Positions 16,584-24,054 of a stretch of DNA of 64,000 nucleotides are shown one piece after another. The notes below the pieces were generated by a model that worked only from the letters and a program-made list of their open reading frames with translations, was not told where the DNA came from and made no database searches. This DNA is from Helicobacter_D sp964464895 (lineage in GTDB: Bacteria; Campylobacterota; Campylobacteria; Campylobacterales; Helicobacteraceae), in NCBI GenBank assembly GCA_964464895.1, contig CAYXGY010000006.1, positions 27,761 through 91,760 on the forward strand, read 5' to 3'. Both the position numbers and the translations under genes were made by a program. The first letter of the stretch is position 1; each line of letters begins with the position of its first letter.

Positions 16584-16846
16584 GGAGTTTGACAATCATC
16601 ACTCAATCTTGAAATAAAGCATAATAATGTGATGAATTTCTAGGTTTGAAAATAATTTTGCTATCAAAATATCAACTTTTCATACAAGCAAACAAACAAG
16701 ATTCTAAAATATTTGAATAATTGAAACATTTTGAAGTTTTTCGTGTGGAATTTCGCAAGGTTTTTTAAAAATAAAGCTTTCTTTTGATAAAATACAAAGT
16801 TTCTTAACGAAAAAATTAAGAATTGTTTTCATAGAGGAGGAAATAG
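16584..16846 (+). promoter_or_regulatory. Intergenic region with candidate petABC promoter
   Basis: This 263-base gap is AT-rich with no credible open reading frame. TAAAAT at 16788-16793, in GATAAAATAC, lies 54 bases before petA and is the best -10 candidate. A TTGACA-like element near 16588 with ATAATA downstream could be a second, more distal promoter. GAGGAGG just before 16847 is the petA ribosome-binding site. Confidence 0.45.
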
Positions 16847-17350
16847 ATGGCAGAGAATGTCAATCGTAGAGATTTCCTTGGTATGGCTCTAGGAGGGATT
16901 GCGGCTGTTGGTGTTGGCGCATCGTTAGTTGCAATGAAATCTTCTTGGGACCCGTTGCCAAGTGTTGTTTCGGCTGGTTTCACAACTATTGATTTGAGTA
17001 GTATGCAAGAGGGTGAATATAGACAAGTGGAGTATAGAGGCACACCTGTATATATTATTAAAAAAACTGCGGAAATGAAAAAATGTGAAGAAAGAGATGT
17101 GGTTGTGGGTAATGCAGATTATAGTTTAGGTATCCAAATCTGCACCCATTTAGGCTGTATTCCATCGTATGATTCTAAATCCACAGAATTTCATTGTGCT
17201 TGTCACGGCGGGCGATTTGATGCTTGCGGTAGAAATGTATTTGGTCCTCCTCCAACTCCAATGGCGATTCCACCTTTTAAAATTGAAGGTGCGAAATTGG
17301 TGCTTGGTGAAGAGGGTCCTGAATACTTGAAACTTGTAGGTAAGGCATAA
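16847..17350 (+). CDS. petA: Ubiquinol-cytochrome c reductase Rieske iron-sulfur subunit
   Basis: This is the Rieske subunit of the cytochrome bc1 complex, passing electrons from menaquinol to cytochrome c1. The 167 aa protein has a twin-arginine-type N-terminus ('NRRDFLGMALGGIAAVGVGA') that anchors it in the membrane. The 2Fe-2S ligands are visible in 'CTHLGC' and 'CACHGGRFD'. It is first in petA-petB-petC, with gaps of 10 and 9 bases, so one operon is clear. Confidence 0.97.
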   Translation: MAENVNRRDFLGMALGGIAAVGVGASLVAMKSSWDPLPSVVSAGFTTIDLSSMQEGEYRQVEYRGTPVYIIKKTAEMKKCEERDVVVGNADYSLGIQICTHLGCIPSYDSKSTEFHCACHGGRFDACGRNVFGPPPTPMAIPPFKIEGAKLVLGEEGPEYLKLVGKA

Positions 17351-17360
17351 GGAGTAACGT

Positions 17361-18587
17361 ATGGCACAAATTCATAAAGCAGATGGTATTATTGATTGGT
17401 TAGATCAAAGGTTGGCAGTAAAACCTTTGATGAAAGTGTTAATGACAGAATATTGGATTCCAAAAAATATCAATTTCCTTTGGGCAATGGGTGTTGTTTT
17501 GGTTGTTCTTTTTAGTCTTTTGGTAATCTCTGGGCTATTTTTGTTGATGTATTATAAGCCTGATACTAAGCTTGCATTTGATAGCGTAAATTACACCATT
17601 ATGCAAGAGGTAAAATATGGTTGGTTATGGAGACATTTACACGCAGTGAGTGCGTCTGTTTGTTTCTTGGTGATTTACATTCATATGTTTGTTGCAATCT
17701 ATTATGGTTCTTATAAACGTGGAAGAGAGATGATTTGGCTTACAGGTATGGTTCTTTTTGGTTTATTTTCTGCAGAAGCCTTTAGTGGTTATATGCTTCC
17801 TTGGGGACAAATGAGCTATTGGGCGGCAGCAGTTATTACAAATCTCTTTGGTGGAATCCCTGTAATTGGAGCGGATTTGGTTGTATGGATTCGTGGAAAC
17901 TTCATTGTAGCGGACGCAACTTTGACAAGATTCTTTATGCTACATGTTGTGTTGTTGCCTGTCGTGATTATGCTTGTCATTGCGGTGCATTTTTATTCTT
18001 TGAGGATTCCACACGTCAATAATGCTTATGGCGAAGAATTAGATTTTGATAAAGAAGCTGAAAAATACAAAGCAGGCAACAAAAAAGAATCTAAAGTCAT
18101 TCCATTTTGGCCTATGTTCTTGTCTAAAGATTTCTTTGTGGCAAGCTTCTTCTTGGCAATCTTGTTTTATTTGACTTGTTATCATTTTGCTTTTGCGCTT
18201 GACCCAATTAACTTTGACCCAGCAGACCACCTTAAAACTCCGCCACACATTTATCCTGAATGGTATTTCTTGTGGAGTTATGAGATTTTACGCGGTTTCT
18301 TCTTTAGCGCGGATTTAGGTTTAATTGCATTTGGAATCGCAAATGTCGTGTTTATGCTTTTACCTTGGTTAGACCGCAGTCAAGTTGTTGCACCTGCGCA
18401 CAAACGACCGGGATTTATGATTTTCTTCTGGCTTTTGGTGATTGATATGATTATTTTAACCATTTGGGGCAAACTTCCTCCAACAGGTGTGAATGCTTAT
18501 ATTGGTTTTGCCGCAACGATTGCATTTTTGGCATTATTGTTTGTGATTCTACCAATTATAACCAAACTTGAAGACAAACAGAATTAA
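17361..18587 (+). CDS. petB: Cytochrome b of the bc1 complex
   Basis: This integral membrane subunit carries hemes bL and bH and the quinone sites. The 408 aa protein contains the full b6-like N-terminal half with paired histidines ('LWRHLHAVSASV' and 'FFMLHVVLLPVVIMLVIAVH') and the C-terminal half with 'PEWYFLWSYEILRG', the PEWY-type quinol-oxidation motif. Length fits the fused cytochrome b of Campylobacterota. Confidence 0.97.
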   Translation: MAQIHKADGIIDWLDQRLAVKPLMKVLMTEYWIPKNINFLWAMGVVLVVLFSLLVISGLFLLMYYKPDTKLAFDSVNYTIMQEVKYGWLWRHLHAVSASVCFLVIYIHMFVAIYYGSYKRGREMIWLTGMVLFGLFSAEAFSGYMLPWGQMSYWAAAVITNLFGGIPVIGADLVVWIRGNFIVADATLTRFFMLHVVLLPVVIMLVIAVHFYSLRIPHVNNAYGEELDFDKEAEKYKAGNKKESKVIPFWPMFLSKDFFVASFFLAILFYLTCYHFAFALDPINFDPADHLKTPPHIYPEWYFLWSYEILRGFFFSADLGLIAFGIANVVFMLLPWLDRSQVVAPAHKRPGFMIFFWLLVIDMIILTIWGKLPPTGVNAYIGFAATIAFLALLFVILPIITKLEDKQN

Positions 18588-18596
18588 GGAGTGAGA

Positions 18597-19439
18597 ATGA
18601 AAGAATTCTTAGCATTAATCGTTGTTGTTGTGCTGACAGGGATTATTTATTGGGGTGTTGAACCTTTTGCACATGGTCAAATGTATCCAGAAGTTGCTCC
18701 AGCAGATTATAATTTTACGGATTTGAAACCTCTCGCGACAAAAGAAGGTAATGTCGCAAGTGGCAAAGAACTTGTCAATTCAAATTGTCTTGCTTGCCAC
18801 TCTATCAAAGCCGAAGGTATGGAATCTCCATTTGCTCCAGAAGACGCACTTGCGGCTTATGGTGTTGTTCCACCGGATTTATCTTCAGCAGGTTTGATTT
18901 ATGAGAAGAACTTTTTGGGTAATGTTGTTAAAAATGCTTCTATTGCAACCAAACAAACACATAAGTTTGACGGTAATCACCCAATGCCAGCGTATGATTG
19001 GATGAGTGATGCGGAAATTGCGGATATTGTTGCTTATTTACGCAGTATTGCTCCTCAAAGTTTGAGCAATAAAGAAGTATTCATTGATGCGTGTGGTCGT
19101 TGCCATAGTGTGCGCTATGATAAATGGAGCGCAGAGGGAGGTATGACAGATTATTTGGGTACTAAAGTTCCTGATTTATCTATGATGATTCGTAGCCGAA
19201 GTTTAGATTATTTGCATACTTTTATTAATGACCCACAAAAACGTCTTGCAGGAACTGCAATGCCACGTGTTGGCTTAACTGAAGAAGCAGAGAATCAGGT
19301 CATTGCATATATGGAATCAGTAGGTGATAGCAAAAAAGACGAACGTGAAGCACTTGGCTATAAGATCATTATTTTTATGGTAGTAATGGGTGTAGTTGCT
19401 TATTTGTGGAAACGCAAAATTTGGCATGATGTGCATTAA
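18597..19439 (+). CDS. petC: Diheme cytochrome c of the bc1 complex
   Basis: This subunit accepts electrons from the Rieske protein and passes them to soluble cytochrome c. The 280 aa protein has an N-terminal hydrophobic anchor, two heme c motifs ('CLACH' near residue 62 and 'CGRCH' near residue 163) and a C-terminal membrane helix ('IIIFMVVMGVVAYLWKRK'). The diheme form is typical of Campylobacterota. ATG 18597 after AAGGAG is chosen over a GTG at 18591. Confidence 0.96.
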   Translation: MKEFLALIVVVVLTGIIYWGVEPFAHGQMYPEVAPADYNFTDLKPLATKEGNVASGKELVNSNCLACHSIKAEGMESPFAPEDALAAYGVVPPDLSSAGLIYEKNFLGNVVKNASIATKQTHKFDGNHPMPAYDWMSDAEIADIVAYLRSIAPQSLSNKEVFIDACGRCHSVRYDKWSAEGGMTDYLGTKVPDLSMMIRSRSLDYLHTFINDPQKRLAGTAMPRVGLTEEAENQVIAYMESVGDSKKDEREALGYKIIIFMVVMGVVAYLWKRKIWHDVH

Positions 19440-19453
19440 GTGTTAGACTTTAA

Positions 19454-19479
19454 AAGCAAGGGATTCTCTTCCCTTGCTT
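19454..19479. terminator. Terminator after petABC
   Basis: A perfect 10-bp stem (19454-19463 and 19470-19479) with a 6-base loop is followed by GACTTTTTT. It is a typical intrinsic terminator for the pet operon, in the gap between petC and convergent hypF. Confidence 0.8.
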
Positions 19480-19501
19480 GACTTTTTTATACAATTTTTT
19501 T

Positions 19502-21940
19502 TCAATCTAAATTTTTATTTTTAAGTTGTAGGTAGTAGGCTTGTCCAAAACTTATACCACCATCATTGCAAGGGATTTGATGTTGCAAATAAACTTGTTT
19601 ATTCTGCAAGGCTTCTAATGTTAGTTGTGTCAAAAGTGCGTTTTGGAAGCAACCCCCGCTTAATGCAATGCAAGTAAAATCTTTTGCCATTGTGGAAATA
19701 ATTTGCGCCAAAGTGTAATGAAAATTAAGTGCAATTTGCGGTAATGGAATAGAATCTTGCAAATCCTGATAGATTTCTCTTATTAAAAATTTCCATAGGA
19801 TAATATTATTTTGTATCTCGAAGAAATAGGCTTTTGGAGTTTTGCCTTTTGCTGCAAGGGATTCCAAAATCATTCCCCCCTCCCCCTCATAATCTGTTCT
19901 TAGACACACCCCACAAAGCGCACTTACAGCGTCAAATAATCTACCCACAGAATTACAAAGGATATTCCCTTCATTCCTATGAATTTTATAAAAAGTTTCC
20001 AAGATAGAATCGCCAAATTCTTGCTTTAAGGATTCCAAAAAGGGCAAGTTTAGTTTAGGATAATCTTCCTCAAATACGTTAAAGAGGATTTCTAAGCCAA
20101 GTCTTCTAATGTCTTTGATTGCTTTTTCTCCTCCCAAAAGTGCGAAATTGTCAAAATGGGCGAAGCGAGAAAATTCCAAAGGTTGCTTTGGATTCCACTT
20201 TAGAAATTCCCCACCCCAAATCGTCCTATCTTCTCCATAACCTGTTCCGTCAAAAATAACACCTAAAACTTCGCAATCAATAGAATTTTCTGCTATGTTA
20301 GAGAGCAAATGCGCAAAGTGGTGCTGGACGAAATGAGTTTCTGTTGTTTTTTCTATTAGATTTCTTTGTGTATAATTGGGGTGTGAATCCAATACAAGAG
20401 TATTAAAGTTGGCTTGGTATTGGGTGCAGAAAAGTTGTTTTGTGCGAATAAAATTATTGAAGCTTGCTAGATTGTCCAAGTCTCCTAAATGCGGACTTAA
20501 AAGCGTTTGATTGCGGAAGTGCAAGCAAAAAGTTGCCTTTTGTTGTGCTCCTAAGCCGATAAAACTTTGCTGTTTTGTGTCTGGAGTTGTGGGCAATGCG
20601 ACATTGCATAAGAATCCTCTAGCGCGTCTTAAAACTTGTATATTTTCCAAAGAATGCTTTTGGTTTTTTGAAGGGCATTCTCTCACTAGGCTATCATCAA
20701 TGGCATTGAAAATATCACGATTAAAGAATAATATACCATCACAGACTTCTCCCAAATTTTCTATTATTGTGCCAAAGTCTTTGATGATTGGCTCTCCGCT
20801 TAAATTAGCACTTGTAAAGATTAGCGGAAAATCCAATGCACGAGTGAGTAAATAATGTAAAGCGGTGTAGGGTAGAATAATCCCCAAAGTATTAAGATTG
20901 GGCGCAATTAAATGCAGGGGCAAAGTGGAATCTTGCACGTTAGCGGCTTTTTCCTCATTAGATTTTGCTTTGGTTAGTAGAATTGGCGCAATAGGGGAGT
21001 TTAGAATCGTCTTTTCATTTAGATTCAAATGCACATAATTTTCTGCCATTACTAGATTTTTGCATAGAATCGCAAAGGGTTTTCTAGGGCGGTGTTTGCG
21101 TTCTCTTAAGTTGATAATAGATTGAGAGTTGAGCGCATTGCATACGAGAGCATACCCTCCAACTCCCTTGATAGCTAAGATTTTTCCATTTTTTAAATCC
21201 TTGATAGCCTCTTCCAAAGGATTGGGGATAAAATGTATATTTTCTGATTCTAAAATATCACAAACTTTAGAATCGGAAATATTTTTTAAAGAAATATTGG
21301 GTATTTTAATGTTTTTTAAATGATTGACATAAAACAACTTTGGTCCGCAAATTTGACAGCAGTTAATTTCAGAATGGAATCTACGTGAATTAGGATTGTC
21401 GTATTCGCTTTGGCATTCCTGACACATTTTAAATTTTCCCATTGCCGTATTTTGTCTATCATAGGGCAAATTTGAAATGAGGCTATATCGCGCTCCGCAA
21501 TTTGTGCAACTGATAAACGCATAGCCAAAGCGGCGATTACTAGCGTCAAATAACTCCTTTAAGCAATCTTGACACAGGGCAATATCCGCTGGAATCGTTG
21601 CGCTTAAAGGGGTGTTTTGTTTGCTTTGTTGGATTGTGAAATCTTGATAGAGTGTGTGCGTTGGGATTGGATTTTGGGTAAAATGCACAATTTTTGCCGC
21701 ACTTGGGGGGTTTTGTAAGTCTTTAGCGAATGCTTCCAAGTCTTTTTGATTGCCTTGTGCAAGGATAAAAACTCCCTGCGTATCATTATGGACAAAGCCT
21801 TGAATGTGGTGTTGTATTGCGATTCTATACACAAAAGGACGGAATCCCACGCCTTGCACTACGCCTTGCAAACGAAACTCATAAGTCAAAGGCGAAGAAT
21901 TTGAGGATACTTTGAATCGCTGGGCTTTGTTTTTAGGCAT
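19502..21940 (-). CDS. hypF: Carbamoyltransferase HypF (NiFe-hydrogenase maturation)
   Basis: HypF uses carbamoyl phosphate to make the thiocyanate on HypE that becomes the cyanide ligands of NiFe-hydrogenase. The 812 aa protein shows the domains in order: acylphosphatase ('LQGVVQGVGFRPFVYRI', residues about 25-45), paired zinc fingers ('CQDCL', 'CTNCG', 'CQECQ', 'CQICG'), a YrdC-like domain ('AIKGVGGYALVCNA') and a C-terminal Kae1-like domain ('HHFAHLLSN', 'GVIFDGTGYG', 'ALSGGCFQN'). The ATG at 21940 is preferred over a TTG two codons earlier. No other hyp gene is nearby. Confidence 0.96.
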   Translation of the reverse strand: MPKNKAQRFKVSSNSSPLTYEFRLQGVVQGVGFRPFVYRIAIQHHIQGFVHNDTQGVFILAQGNQKDLEAFAKDLQNPPSAAKIVHFTQNPIPTHTLYQDFTIQQSKQNTPLSATIPADIALCQDCLKELFDASNRRFGYAFISCTNCGARYSLISNLPYDRQNTAMGKFKMCQECQSEYDNPNSRRFHSEINCCQICGPKLFYVNHLKNIKIPNISLKNISDSKVCDILESENIHFIPNPLEEAIKDLKNGKILAIKGVGGYALVCNALNSQSIINLRERKHRPRKPFAILCKNLVMAENYVHLNLNEKTILNSPIAPILLTKAKSNEEKAANVQDSTLPLHLIAPNLNTLGIILPYTALHYLLTRALDFPLIFTSANLSGEPIIKDFGTIIENLGEVCDGILFFNRDIFNAIDDSLVRECPSKNQKHSLENIQVLRRARGFLCNVALPTTPDTKQQSFIGLGAQQKATFCLHFRNQTLLSPHLGDLDNLASFNNFIRTKQLFCTQYQANFNTLVLDSHPNYTQRNLIEKTTETHFVQHHFAHLLSNIAENSIDCEVLGVIFDGTGYGEDRTIWGGEFLKWNPKQPLEFSRFAHFDNFALLGGEKAIKDIRRLGLEILFNVFEEDYPKLNLPFLESLKQEFGDSILETFYKIHRNEGNILCNSVGRLFDAVSALCGVCLRTDYEGEGGMILESLAAKGKTPKAYFFEIQNNIILWKFLIREIYQDLQDSIPLPQIALNFHYTLAQIISTMAKDFTCIALSGGCFQNALLTQLTLEALQNKQVYLQHQIPCNDGGISFGQAYYLQLKNKNLD

Positions 21941-22003
21941 TTTCAAACTCTCTTTAATGTTTTAAAATATAGAATTGTAAAATATTTTTGATTAGGAATC
22001 GTA

Positions 22004-22630
22004 ATGTTAAGAGGAATTTATGCCATCAGCGATACATCTTTAACGCCAAAACAAACCTTAAAGCAATCTTTACAAGCGGCAATTCAAGGTGGAATCAAAC
22101 TTTTTCAGTTGCGTGATAAAGAAAGTAGCGATGAAGAAATTGTAGCACTTTGTGGTAGCTTGGAGCAACTCTGCAAAGCAAACAATGTCGTTTTTGTTTT
22201 GAATGACAGGGTGGAGCTAGCGATTCGTCTTAAAGTTCAGGCTTTGCATATTGGTAAAAAAGACGAGAATACACCTTATAGTTTAAAGGAATTAAAACAT
22301 ATTCGCACACATTATCACGGAATCTTGGGTGTATCGTGCTATGGAAGTTTAGAGCTAGCTAAAAATGCAAAAGAAGCGGGAGCAGACTATGTCGCCTTTG
22401 GGGCTTGCTTTTGTTCTCCCACTAAGCCACAAGCTGAAAAAATTAATTTAAATTTGTTTGAATGTTTTAATGCGCTAGAGGATTCCATACCGACTTGTGC
22501 GATTGGTGGAATCAATGCAGAGAATATTGCACAATTAAAAAACGCGCAAATGGCGGCGTGCATTAGCAGTATTTGGCGAGGAGACATTAAGCAAAATATT
22601 AGGAATCTTCTTAAGAATTGGTATTCTTAA
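22004..22630 (+). CDS. thiE: Thiamine phosphate synthase
   Basis: ThiE joins the thiazole and pyrimidine moieties into thiamine monophosphate. The 208 aa TIM-barrel protein has 'LFQLRDKESSDEEIV', 'VLNDRVELA', 'ALHIGKKD' and the phosphate-binding 'AIGGINAENI'. It is divergent from hypF, with about 60 bases between starts. No other thi gene is in view. Its stop codon lies inside a hairpin. Confidence 0.93.
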   Translation: MLRGIYAISDTSLTPKQTLKQSLQAAIQGGIKLFQLRDKESSDEEIVALCGSLEQLCKANNVVFVLNDRVELAIRLKVQALHIGKKDENTPYSLKELKHIRTHYHGILGVSCYGSLELAKNAKEAGADYVAFGACFCSPTKPQAEKINLNLFECFNALEDSIPTCAIGGINAENIAQLKNAQMAACISSIWRGDIKQNIRNLLKNWYS

Positions 22631-22633
22631 GAA
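22608..22633. terminator. Hairpin overlapping the thiE stop
   Basis: An 11-bp perfect inverted repeat (22608-22618 and 22623-22633) with loop TGGT spans the thiE stop codon. It lies in the 25-base gap before convergent hspR. The plus-strand flank is not T-rich, so termination is plausible but weakly supported. Confidence 0.45.
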
Positions 22634-22655
22634 CGATTAAAAAGCTAAATCAAAT

Positions 22656-23024
22656 TTAATTTTCTTTAAAAATAATCATTTCATAAGAGCTTTGTTTTTT
22701 GATAACCGATTTGCTTGGTTGGTTAGCTTTGAGCTTTTCTAAACCAAGACGCAATTCCTCAATCTCTTTGTCTTGCTCGTCCAATTTATCTTTGAGGCGC
22801 AAAATAATATCCACACCTGCGAGATTCACGCCTAAATCTCGTGTTAAACGGAGAATCATTTTGATTTTGTCAATATCACGTTGGGAATAAAGGCGCATTT
22901 TGCCGTCTGTTCTTCCCGGCTCTACTAAGCCTTCGCGTTCATATTGTCGCAAAGTTTGCGGGTGAATTGCTAGAATTTTGGCTACGACACTGATTAAATA
23001 GACGGGTTCATCATGGCTATACAT
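22656..23024 (-). CDS. hspR: Heat-shock repressor HspR (MerR family)
   Basis: HspR represses chaperone operons in Helicobacter and Campylobacter, using DnaK as a co-repressor in actinobacteria. The 122 aa protein has an N-terminal MerR winged helix ('YLISVVAKILAIHPQTLRQY', 'MRLYSQRDIDKI') and a coiled coil ('LKDKLDEQDKEIEELRLGLE'). It lies 9 bases downstream of cbpA on the same strand, the conserved cbpA-hspR order. The helicase gene that follows in H. pylori is absent here. Confidence 0.93.
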   Translation of the reverse strand: MYSHDEPVYLISVVAKILAIHPQTLRQYEREGLVEPGRTDGKMRLYSQRDIDKIKMILRLTRDLGVNLAGVDIILRLKDKLDEQDKEIEELRLGLEKLKANQPSKSVIKKQSSYEMIIFKEN

Positions 23025-23033
23025 TCAATCTCC

Positions 23034-23924
23034 TTATAAATATTTTTCAAGTGCGGCTTTTAGTTCATCGGGCATAGAATCGCAATCGGGTAAAACAATA
23101 TTTGCCTCTAAATATAAGTCGCCATACATTTTTGTTTTGCGATTGATTGCCCCTAATTCTTTGACGCGGAATCGTTGAGCATTTTTAGTATTTTTGGGCA
23201 CTTTAAGTGTAATTGTTTTTTGCAAAGTTTCAATTTCCACTTTGCCACCAAATAAGGCAGTTTTGAGTGGCAAATCAAATGTTTTTGTCAGATTATCCCC
23301 CTCTTGGCTGTATTGTGGATGGGGTGCTATACTGACTTTGAGCAGCAAATCACCACTCTGTGAGCTCATTGTCTGTCCTTTACCTTTGAGGCGAATCGTC
23401 TCACCATTTTTTATGCCTGCGGGGATTTTAATGTCATAATTTTTGCCTTGCACACTCACACTATGTTTGCCACCCAAAATAGCAGTAGTAAAAGGAATCG
23501 TAACTTGCGCATTAAGGTCTAAGTTGGGTTGGTTGCGTGTATTTCTAAAGCCTGCGTTACTAAAATCAAATCCACTTCCACCAAAGCCCGCATTGCCAAA
23601 ATGAACTCCGCCGAATCCCCCGAATCTTCCGCTAAAGATTTGGCTTAAAATATCGTCTAAATTCACATTGCCTTGTCTGCGTGCAAAATCGTGAAAATTT
23701 TGTCCCCCAAACATAGAATCGCCAAATTGGTCGTATTGTTTGCGCTTATTGGCATCGCTTAAAATTTCATAGGCAGCATTAATTTCTTTGAATTTTTCTT
23801 CCGCACCTGCGTCTTTATTAATATCAGGATGGTATTTTCTTGCCAAACGGCGATAAGATTTTTTGATTTCATCAGCACTTGCGTCTTGGGAGACTTCAAG
23901 TGTTTCATAAAGACTTTTTGACAT
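23034..23924 (-). CDS. cbpA: Curved-DNA-binding DnaJ-like co-chaperone
   Basis: CbpA is a J-domain partner of DnaK. The 296 aa protein has a J domain at residues 4-68 with 'YHPD' containing the HPD motif, a Gly/Phe-rich linker ('FGGFGGVHFGNAGFGGSG') and two C-terminal beta domains that bind substrate ('IKIPAGIKNGETIRLKGKG'). It lacks the CxxCxGxG zinc-finger repeats of DnaJ, which separates CbpA from DnaJ. It heads the cbpA-hspR operon. Confidence 0.93.
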   Translation of the reverse strand: MSKSLYETLEVSQDASADEIKKSYRRLARKYHPDINKDAGAEEKFKEINAAYEILSDANKRKQYDQFGDSMFGGQNFHDFARRQGNVNLDDILSQIFSGRFGGFGGVHFGNAGFGGSGFDFSNAGFRNTRNQPNLDLNAQVTIPFTTAILGGKHSVSVQGKNYDIKIPAGIKNGETIRLKGKGQTMSSQSGDLLLKVSIAPHPQYSQEGDNLTKTFDLPLKTALFGGKVEIETLQKTITLKVPKNTKNAQRFRVKELGAINRKTKMYGDLYLEANIVLPDCDSMPDELKAALEKYL

Positions 23925-23958
23925 TTTTATTCCTTAAAATGATTCAAACTTTTAGTGT

Positions 23959-23988
23959 ATTATATAATAAAACTTTAGTTTATGTCAA
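23959..23988 (-). promoter_or_regulatory. Promoter of cbpA-hspR
   Basis: On the minus strand TTGACA (23983-23988) is separated by 18 bases from TATAAT (23959-23964), a near-consensus housekeeping promoter. AACTTT repeats flank the -35 region (near 23970 and 23990). Because HspR autoregulates this operon in relatives, its operator is expected here, but no clear HAIR consensus is visible. Confidence 0.6.
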
Positions 23989-24054
23989 TCAACTTTGTAA
24001 GGATTTGGTTACTTTTACTTTTAGTGTTATAATTACAAATTTTTGGAGGAATTT

